Positions 57,066 through 64,000 of a stretch of 64,000 nucleotides of DNA are shown piece by piece. The notes beneath the pieces are model-generated. The model was not told the origin of the DNA. It saw nothing but the letters and a program-made list of their open reading frames with translations, and ran no database searches. Where the stretch lies: assembly GCA_016235155.1 (NCBI GenBank), contig JACRLW010000069.1, positions 1 to 64,000 of the forward strand, in the 5' to 3' direction. Positions within the stretch are counted from its first letter, which is position 1; each line of letters begins with the position of its first letter. Origin of the DNA: Planctomycetota bacterium. Its GTDB lineage: Bacteria; Planctomycetota; UBA1135; UBA2386. The translations under genes and the position numbers were made by a program.

Positions 57066-59446
57066 CCCGCTTGCTCCTCGCGTTCGCGCTGTCCTCGCTC
57101 ACGCTCTCGTGTTCACGCGACGCGCGGCAGGAACTGCCGACGCCGACCACCGCGCCGCTCGACGGTGACTGGACGCCCGAAGCCGAGCTCGCGTTCGCGC
57201 GCGAGCGTTGCGATGCGTGTCACGGTCCGAGCACGCGCGACGCATCGCGTGTCCCGATCGGTGCGGCGACCGGTGCGCGCGCACTGGCTTCCGACGCCCT
57301 CGTCGAGTTCCTGCCGGGGCATCGCAAGCTCGACCCTACGGAGATCGACGCGCTCGCCGCCGCGTTGTCGCCGTCCGCGCCGCAGACCACGCGCGCGCCG
57401 TCGAGTGACTTCGCGCGTGGTGAGACCGTCTGGCGCGAATCGGGTTGCGTGATCTGCCACGCGCCTGACGGGATCGAGGGACTCGCACAGAAGACCGACC
57501 TCGCGGGGGTCGTCGCCGCGTTGCGCGGGGCGACGCACCGCTTCCCGCTGCGCGACGACGACGCGCGCGGCGTGGCTGTCTGGCTGCTGCGCGCGCAGGC
57601 CAAGGGCCGGCCGGCGGTTCGCGAGCCGGGCTTGAAGGTCGAGTGCTTCGAACTGCGCGTCGCCGACGCGAGCCTGCCGAACTTCGACGGACTCACGCCG
57701 GCGCACGCCGGACTCGCGACGCGCATCGACGTGGCGCCGCGCTCGCGCGACGACGACTTCGCGCTGCGCTTCTCCGGCTTCATCCAGGTCCCCGTCGCCG
57801 GCGAGTGGCGTTTCGTGCTCGGCTCCGACGACGCGTCGTGGCTCTGGATCGACGAGCAGCTGGTGGTGACCAACGCGGAGATCGCGCCGCATCGTCGGCG
57901 CGAGGGACGGCTCCGACTCGACGCGACCCCGCACCGCATCAGGGTGGTCTTCACCGAGGCGCGCGGCGGCCAGAGCCTCGAACTGCTCTGGCAGGGACCC
58001 GGGCGCGAACTCGAAGAGGTGCCGGGCAGTGCCCTGTCGAGCGAGATCGTCGAGTTGCGCGCGCCGGACTCTGTGCACGGCGACGAGGCGTCGCGCGAGC
58101 GCGGGCGCGCGATCTTGCGCGAGCGACGCTGCGGCGCGTGCCACGAACCCGGCGACGACCCGCCGGCTCCCGCGCGCGCGTGGGCGGAACTGCGCGCCGG
58201 CACCGAATGTCCGAGCGCACACGTGCCCGAGGTCCTGCGCCCATACGTCGGCAAGGCTCCGCGCGCGCGTACGCCGCGCGACGAACTCCGCTTCGCGCTG
58301 CGTCGCGACGGCTGCATCCTCTGCCATGCACACGACGGCGAAGGCGGGCCGAGCGCCATGGCGCGGGCGCAGTTCGTCGAGCGCGAGGACCTCGGCGAGG
58401 AGGGCAAGCTGCCGCCCGATCTCACCAACGCCGGAGCTCGTCTCACGAGCGAGTGGATCACGACCGTGCTCGGGTCGCGTGCGCGCGTGCGTTCGTACCT
58501 CGCGATCAGCAAGCCGGTACTTGCCGAAGCCGATGCGAAGCGCTGGGCCGAGCGCTTCGCGCGCGCGGCGGGCCCCGTACCCGACGTCGAGGTGCGCGTG
58601 AGCGACGCGCTGGTCGCGGAGGGCCGTCGGCTCGCGGGCAAGGACGGCTACGCCTGCATCACGTGCCATCGCGTCGCGGGGCATCGTTCGCTCGGCCCGC
58701 AGGGCATGGACCTGGCCGAGCAGTTTGCACGACTGCAACCGCATGCGATGCGCTCGTGGTTGTTCGCGCCGAACCTCCAACGACCGGGCACGCGCATGCC
58801 CGCGTTCTTCCCGGCGGGCACTCCCGACGCGCCGGCGAAGGTCGACGCCTTGATCGCGTGGCTCTCGCTCGGCGGGACGATGCCGCTCCCCGACGGGCTC
58901 GCGACCGAGGCGTCGCAGTGGCGCCTTGCCGTGACCGATCGCCCGCGAGTGCACGGCGCATTCCTGAAGGGGCTCTCGGCGCGCTGCATCGCCGTCGCGA
59001 CCCCGCAGCGAGTGAACTGGGCCTACGACCTCGCGCACGCGCGGCTCGCGTGGTTGTGGCGCGGCGAGTTCGTCGACACCGCGGGCACCTGGGACGGTCG
59101 CGCGGGCAACCTGCTCGAACCGCTCGGCGAGGACCGCGTGCAACTGCCGCCCGGCTCGCCCTTCGCGCTCGCATCGGGAGCGGACGCCGAGCTTCGCGTG
59201 ACCGGCTGGTCGCTCGATCCCGACGGCCATCCCGTGTTCCACCTGCGGCTCGGCGCCGTGTCGATCGACGACGCGCCGCGCCCGCGCGTGGAGCCCGGCG
59301 GCGCGGTGCTCGTGCGGCGCGTCACGGTCCATGGTGGTGCCCTGCGCATGGTCGTCCCGCCGGAACACGGTGGAGTCGCCGGGACTCCGCACGGCGAACT
59401 CGCGATCGAAGACGGCAAGACGATCGAGGTGACGTACCGATGGTGA
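57062..59446 (+). CDS. Pentaheme c-type cytochrome lipoprotein with PA14-like domain
   Basis: Lipobox-like SLTLSCSRD; CDACH, CVICH, CGACH, CILCH, CITCH; PA14-like FSGFIQVPVAGEWRFVLGSDDASWLWIDEQLVV. Confidence 0.88.
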   Translation: MTRLLLAFALSSLTLSCSRDARQELPTPTTAPLDGDWTPEAELAFARERCDACHGPSTRDASRVPIGAATGARALASDALVEFLPGHRKLDPTEIDALAAALSPSAPQTTRAPSSDFARGETVWRESGCVICHAPDGIEGLAQKTDLAGVVAALRGATHRFPLRDDDARGVAVWLLRAQAKGRPAVREPGLKVECFELRVADASLPNFDGLTPAHAGLATRIDVAPRSRDDDFALRFSGFIQVPVAGEWRFVLGSDDASWLWIDEQLVVTNAEIAPHRRREGRLRLDATPHRIRVVFTEARGGQSLELLWQGPGRELEEVPGSALSSEIVELRAPDSVHGDEASRERGRAILRERRCGACHEPGDDPPAPARAWAELRAGTECPSAHVPEVLRPYVGKAPRARTPRDELRFALRRDGCILCHAHDGEGGPSAMARAQFVEREDLGEEGKLPPDLTNAGARLTSEWITTVLGSRARVRSYLAISKPVLAEADAKRWAERFARAAGPVPDVEVRVSDALVAEGRRLAGKDGYACITCHRVAGHRSLGPQGMDLAEQFARLQPHAMRSWLFAPNLQRPGTRMPAFFPAGTPDAPAKVDALIAWLSLGGTMPLPDGLATEASQWRLAVTDRPRVHGAFLKGLSARCIAVATPQRVNWAYDLAHARLAWLWRGEFVDTAGTWDGRAGNLLEPLGEDRVQLPPGSPFALASGADAELRVTGWSLDPDGHPVFHLRLGAVSIDDAPRPRVEPGGAVLVRRVTVHGGALRMVVPPEHGGVAGTPHGELAIEDGKTIEVTYRW

Positions 59447-60812
59447 GCAACCTGCTGAGCTGCGCCGCGCTGATCTGGACCACAGTGCTCGCTCCACAGG
59501 GCGACCCGCCGTACCGCGTCGTGGACGTGCCGCAACCGAAGGACGTCGTCCTCGAGGTCGGGGGCATCCTCGCGCGCGGCGAGGCCGACTCTTCGCCGAG
59601 GGACTGCAAGAACCCCTCGGCCTGCTCGACGACGAGGCCGGCACGTCGATCCTCGTCGCGCAGCGCGGCGAGCTCTCGCGCATGCGTGACCGCGACGGCG
59701 ACGGCCGCATGGACGCGCTCGAGACCGTCGCTTCGGGCTGGCCGCTCTCGGGCAACTACCACGAGTACTGCTTCGGGCCCGCGAAGGCGCCCGACGGTTC
59801 GTACTGGCTCACGCTGAACAAGCCCTTCGGCGACGAGCCGTTCGGCGTCGCCGACTGGCGGGGCTTCGCGATCCGCTGCCGGACCGACGGCAGCTTCGAG
59901 CCGGTCTGCGCCGGCCTGCGATCACCCGCGGGCGTGACGACGTCTCCGTGGGGCGAGGTCTTCTACACCGACAACCAGGGCGAATGGTGTCCGACGGGCA
60001 AGCTCTCGCTGCTCGAGCCCGACACCTTTCACGGCCATCCGCACGGCCTCGACTCCTGCAAGCTGCCCGCGAGCAAGGTCACGTATCCCGGCTCCATCTC
60101 GAGCGGCTTGCGCGAGGAGGACTTCGCGAAGCGCTTCCCGAGCTATCGCCTGCCCGCGGTGTGGATCCCGTACGACCTGCTCGGTCGATCGCCGTCGGGC
60201 CTTGTGTGGGACGAGAGCGGGCTCTTCGGCCCGTACCGCGGCTCGGTCTTCGCCGGCGACCAGTACTCCTGCGAGGTGCTGCGCATCACGCTGCAGAAGG
60301 TCGGCGGTCGTTGGCAGGGGGCGTGCTATCCGTTCGTCACCGGTCTGAAGTCGGGCATCACGCGCGTCGCGTGGGGGAGCGACGGGTCGCTGCGGTGCGG
60401 GATGACCGACCGCGGCTGGACGGCGACGGGGACCGCGCGCGACGGGCTCCAGCGGATCGTCTGGAACGGCGCCGTCCCCTTCGACCTGCTCGAAGCGACC
60501 GCGACCGCGCGCGGCTTCGCCATGCGCTTCAGCGCTCCGCTCGATCCGGCGACGGCGACGGTCGATGCGCTGGGGGTGCGCCGCTGGACCTACGACCACC
60601 ACAGCGAGTACGGCTGCAAGGAGCGGGACGTACAGGAACTCGCGGTCACCGCGACCTCGTTGTCCGACGACGGCATGACTCTGACGATCGACGTGCCCGA
60701 ACGTCGCGCCGTCTGGGTCCACGAACTGCGGATCGACGGCATTCGCGATCGCGATGGCGCGTCGCCCTGGCACCGCGTCGCGTGGTACACGCTCAACGCG
60801 ATCCCCGGCTAA
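59440..60812 (+). pseudogene. PVC-type beta-propeller secreted protein with apparent 1-nt frameshift near 59589
   Basis: N-terminus MVSNLLSCAALIWTTVLAPQGDPPYRVVDVPQPKDVVLEVGGILARGEAD in one frame; continuation LFAEGLQEPLGLLDDEAGTSILVAQRGELSRMRDRDGDGRMDALETV... (ORF 59682..60812) in another. Confidence 0.8.
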
Positions 60813-60826
60813 CATCCGCGCCGCTC

Positions 60827-62515
60827 ATGACCCCGTCCCCTCGATCGCTCCTGCTCTGCGCGGTCGTCGCCGCGCTCGGCGCCCACGGTGTCGTCGCCCA
60901 GGACCTGCTGGACGACAAGGCCTGGAAGAAGGCGCTCGCGACCTACCAGGAATGGGTGCAGCGGCCGTCGCTCTACAAGCGCACGCTCGCGCGGCAGACC
61001 TTGGCGCAGACCCTCGATCCGCGCGCGTTCGACATCCTGGTCAAGTCCTACAGCAAGCCCGAGGACCCGATCGACGCGAACCGCTACCTGATCGCGAGCA
61101 TCGCCACGCGCACGTTCCGCAGCCACGCCGACGAAGCCGCGCTCCTCGCGTGGCGGAAGAAGCACGGCAAGGCGGAGGACTCCTGGTTGTGGTTCGAGTC
61201 GCAGCGCGCGAGCGCGGCGAAGTTCTTCGACGACTTGCGCGCGCAGGCGCTCGGCAAGGGCGACCCGTTCCTGCGCGCGGTCGCGCTCGAAGCCCTCGCC
61301 GACGCGGCGCAGAAGGGCAGCGAAGCCGAGAAGCTGGCAGAGCTGTGTCTCGAGGTGCTCGACACGTTGCCGGAGAAGGACCTCGAACGCGCACTGCTCA
61401 CGGAGAGCGTCGCGCGCACGCTCCACGTGATGCGCCGGCAGGTGCGGGGCACGACGTGGCGGACGGTCGCCGAGGCGTTGATCCGTCAGTTCGACGCTCC
61501 CGAGATGCCGGCGCGCACGAAGGTCGTCGTGTCGCGGTACCTCTCGGACATCTTCGGCGTGAGCAACCTCGGCTTCGAATCGCGCTGGTGGCGCACCGAG
61601 CTCGACCGCGACATCGCTCACAGCAAGCCGGTCGAGGGCAAGACCACGACCGTGCCGTTCTTCTCGATCCGTTCGGTCGGCTACCGTTTCGTCTACGTGA
61701 TCGACGCGTCGGACTCGATGTGCAAGCGCGTGAGCGATCGCGAGAAGAAGGAGATCCCGACGGCCGGTCCGAGCACCGGCGAGGGAAGCAAACCCAAACC
61801 GAAGCCCGGCGAGGACGCCGGCTTCGTCCCGAAGGAGACCGATCTCGACTGGAGCCGCATCGTCACGCGCTTCGACGTGGGCCGCGAGTTCGTGCGCCTT
61901 TCGCTGCGCAGCCTGCAGCCCGAGCATCACTTCGCGGTGGTGCTCTTCGGCGACGAGGCCGAGCCGTTGAACGCGACGCCCAAGCTCGTGCCCGCCTCGC
62001 CGCAGAACGTGCGCGCCGCGATCGCCGAGCTCGATGCGATCCACCCCGGGTCACCGATCCCGGACCGGCCCGACGGCGTGATCCGCGGCCGGACCAACCT
62101 CCACGCGGGCTTCGCGAGAGCCTTCGAGATCACCAAGGCGGGCGACGTGAAACGCTCGGAGTACGTCGATGCCCGGGCGCTGATGGACGGTTGCGACTCG
62201 ATCTTCCTGCTCTCCGACGGCGCCCCGTCGTGGGACGACTATCCCGCCCTCGACAAGCGCGACCCGACCGATCAGGCCGGCGATCCCGAGTCGGGGATCC
62301 AGCACCAGAACGTCGACCAGCTGCTGTTCCAGGGGCCGTACGCGCATCCGCCCTTCGAATGGCTCGCGCAGGACATCGAGCGGATGAACCTGTTCCGCAA
62401 GGCCGAGATCCACTGCGTCGGCATCGGCGAAGCGAGCCACGACCTGCTGTCGCGCATCGCGCGGATCGGCAACGGCAAGGCGCTGAAGATCCAGGGCGAC
62501 ATCAAGCCGAAGTGA
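60827..62515 (+). CDS. Secreted VWA-domain protein
   Basis: FVYVIDASDSMCKRVSDREKKE (MIDAS DxSxS), FAVVLFGDEAEPL, GRTNLHAGFARAFEI, DSIFLLSDGAPSWDD. Confidence 0.88.
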   Translation: MTPSPRSLLLCAVVAALGAHGVVAQDLLDDKAWKKALATYQEWVQRPSLYKRTLARQTLAQTLDPRAFDILVKSYSKPEDPIDANRYLIASIATRTFRSHADEAALLAWRKKHGKAEDSWLWFESQRASAAKFFDDLRAQALGKGDPFLRAVALEALADAAQKGSEAEKLAELCLEVLDTLPEKDLERALLTESVARTLHVMRRQVRGTTWRTVAEALIRQFDAPEMPARTKVVVSRYLSDIFGVSNLGFESRWWRTELDRDIAHSKPVEGKTTTVPFFSIRSVGYRFVYVIDASDSMCKRVSDREKKEIPTAGPSTGEGSKPKPKPGEDAGFVPKETDLDWSRIVTRFDVGREFVRLSLRSLQPEHHFAVVLFGDEAEPLNATPKLVPASPQNVRAAIAELDAIHPGSPIPDRPDGVIRGRTNLHAGFARAFEITKAGDVKRSEYVDARALMDGCDSIFLLSDGAPSWDDYPALDKRDPTDQAGDPESGIQHQNVDQLLFQGPYAHPPFEWLAQDIERMNLFRKAEIHCVGIGEASHDLLSRIARIGNGKALKIQGDIKPK

Positions 62516-63230
62516 GGCGGAGCGCGGCGATCTCGGCCGCGTCGAGTTCGCGCCAGACCCCTTCTCCGAGATCGCCGAGTGCGACCGGTCCGACCGCGAC
62601 GCGGTGCAGGCGCAGCACCGCCCAGCCGAAGCCGCCGCACATGCGTCGGATCTGGCGGTTGCGACCCTCGCGCAGCACGAAGCGCGCGCGGCGCGGCTCC
62701 TGCGGATCGACGTCGACCTCGACCGGGTCGAGCAGCGGGCCGTCGTCGAGCTGCATGCCGGCGCGGAAGGTCGCGATCGCCTCTTGCGAGAAGGGCCGGT
62801 CGATCTCGACCTCGTAGACCTTGGCGCAGCCGCCGGGTGACGCGACGAGATCAGCGAGACGCGTGTCGTTGGTGAGCAGGAGCAGGCCCGAACTCTCGAA
62901 GTCGAGACGGCCGATCGGTCCGACGAAGGGCAGGTCCTTCGGCAAGAGGTCGTAGACGGTGCGGCGTCCGAGTTCGTCCTTGCGCGTCGTCACGACCCCG
63001 GCGGGTTTGTTCAGCGCGATCACGAGCGCACGGGCCCGCGCGATCGGCCTGCCGTCGACTTCGATACGCGCGCGGTCGGGATTGACCACGGCGAGCGGGT
63101 TGCGCACCGGCTCCCCGTCGACGCTGACGTGACGACCGAGGATCAGGCGCCGCGCCTCGGTGCGCGACGCGATCCCGAGCTTGCTCAACGCGCGCTCGAG
63201 GCTGACGGTGCCTTTGGGGAAGCGGCGCAC
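62502..63230 (-). CDS. RsuA/RluB/RluE-family 16S/23S rRNA pseudouridine synthase
   Basis: SLERALSKLGIASRTEARRLI (S4), IALNKPAGVVTTRKD, GRLDFESSGLLLLTNDTRLADLVASP, EGRNRQIRRMCGGFG. Confidence 0.95.
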   Translation of the reverse strand: MRRFPKGTVSLERALSKLGIASRTEARRLILGRHVSVDGEPVRNPLAVVNPDRARIEVDGRPIARARALVIALNKPAGVVTTRKDELGRRTVYDLLPKDLPFVGPIGRLDFESSGLLLLTNDTRLADLVASPGGCAKVYEVEIDRPFSQEAIATFRAGMQLDDGPLLDPVEVDVDPQEPRRARFVLREGRNRQIRRMCGGFGWAVLRLHRVAVGPVALGDLGEGVWRELDAAEIAALRLTSA

Positions 63231-63243
63231 GCGCGACGCGCCG

Positions 63244-64000
63244 TCAGGCCTTGTAGTCGGCCATGGTCTTCTCGAGCTTCCCGAGCTGCGTGTAGAGGAA
63301 GCCCGCGACGACGAGCGCGGCGCCGACGAGTACGAGGAAGAAGGTGCTCGGCGAGAGGTCGTTCTGGATCTCGCCCAGGAAGCCCGAGAGCTTGTTGCCG
63401 AAGGCCGTCGCGCAGAACCAGCCGCCCATCATCAGGCCGACCAGGCGCTTGGGTGAGAGCTTGGTGACAAGCGAGAGGCCCATCGGCGAGAGGCAGAGTT
63501 CACCGACGGTGATCACCGCGTAGGCCATCACGAGCCAGAGGCCGCTGACCTTGGTGCCGGCGGCCTCGTAGGCGAAGCCGGCGATCGCCATCACGCCCAT
63601 CGCGGCCATCGTCAGCAACATGCCGTAGACGAGCTTGCGCGGGGTCGTGATGCCCCGCCCCTTGCGCATTCGCATCCCGAAGAACGCCACGACGAGCGGC
63701 GTGAAGAGGATCACGAAGATCGGATTCCAGGACTGGTAGACCTCCGGGTTCACGACGCGGAGGAACTCGCCGGCGGGCAGTCGTGCGGTTCCCGCCGCGG
63801 CATAGACCTTGTCGCGCTTCGCCGGCGTCAGGAAGAAGACCGGCGTCGCATGGCCCTCGATGTCGCGAAGGAAAACGACGCGACGCAAGGGCCTCGCGCC
63901 GTCGGCGAGCGAGACCTTCGCCGACTTCGTGCCGTCCTGCTCCGTGACCACGATCTTCACGTCCGCGTCGCGGTAGACCGGGGAGCTGAGCTGCCGCCAG
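63244..64000 (-). CDS. POT/PTR2-family peptide MFS transporter, 5' end beyond the window
   Basis: VYQSWNPIFVILFTPLVVAFFGMRMRKGRGITTPRKLVYGMLL..., AVITVGELCLSPMGLSLVTKLSPKRLVGLMMGGWF; the frame stays open to position 64000 (SSPVYRDADVKIVV). Confidence 0.9.
   Translation of the reverse strand, partial: WRQLSSPVYRDADVKIVVTEQDGTKSAKVSLADGARPLRRVVFLRDIEGHATPVFFLTPAKRDKVYAAAGTARLPAGEFLRVVNPEVYQSWNPIFVILFTPLVVAFFGMRMRKGRGITTPRKLVYGMLLTMAAMGVMAIAGFAYEAAGTKVSGLWLVMAYAVITVGELCLSPMGLSLVTKLSPKRLVGLMMGGWFCATAFGNKLSGFLGEIQNDLSPSTFFLVLVGAALVVAGFLYTQLGKLEKTMADYKA

Noticed and set aside
62502-62515. 14-bp convergent overlap of the VWA gene and the rRNA pseudouridine synthase gene
   Set aside because: Short 3'-3' overlaps are common in compact genomes; no special signal seen.
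1-64000. CRISPR arrays, tRNA/rRNA genes, IS elements or prophage genes
   Set aside because: No regularly spaced repeats, tRNA-like cloverleaf signatures, rRNA motifs, transposases, integrases or structural phage genes were recognised on either strand; a tRNAscan/ISfinder run would be needed to exclude them formally.

Overview
High-GC (roughly 68-70% by eye) bacterial chromosomal window with dense genes and many 4-nt ATGA/GTGA overlaps. Gene content (ThuA/PVC-type heme proteins, CHRD and DUF1028 secreted proteins, a divergent ECF sigma/Ser-Thr kinase pair, a recurring C-terminal module) suggests Planctomycetota; this is inference. Main contents: secreted enzymes (glucose/sorbosone dehydrogenase, galactose-oxidase-like, FG-GAP, C25 gingipain-like, CotH, DUF1028, M14 carboxypeptidase, CHRD); a D12-class adenine methyltransferase; DUF47+PiT phosphate uptake; an NSS transporter with a tiny MetS-like subunit missed by the ORF track; a three-gene multiheme cytochrome/beta-barrel operon with 1+18+3 CxxCH motifs; a complete trpEGDCFBA-aroF operon; a ThuA/cytochrome c cluster; and pseudouridine synthases. 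Strongest findings: (1) a trp attenuator upstream of trpE with an unannotated 29-aa leader peptide containing WRWWW and mutually exclusive 1:2, 2:3 and 3:4 hairpins; (2) a candidate outer-membrane electron conduit; (3) a roughly 110-130 aa C-terminal module repeated on eight otherwise unrelated secreted proteins plus one orphan remnant; (4) three apparent 1-nt deletions that break secreted-protein genes. No CRISPR array, tRNA, rRNA or transposase was recognised.
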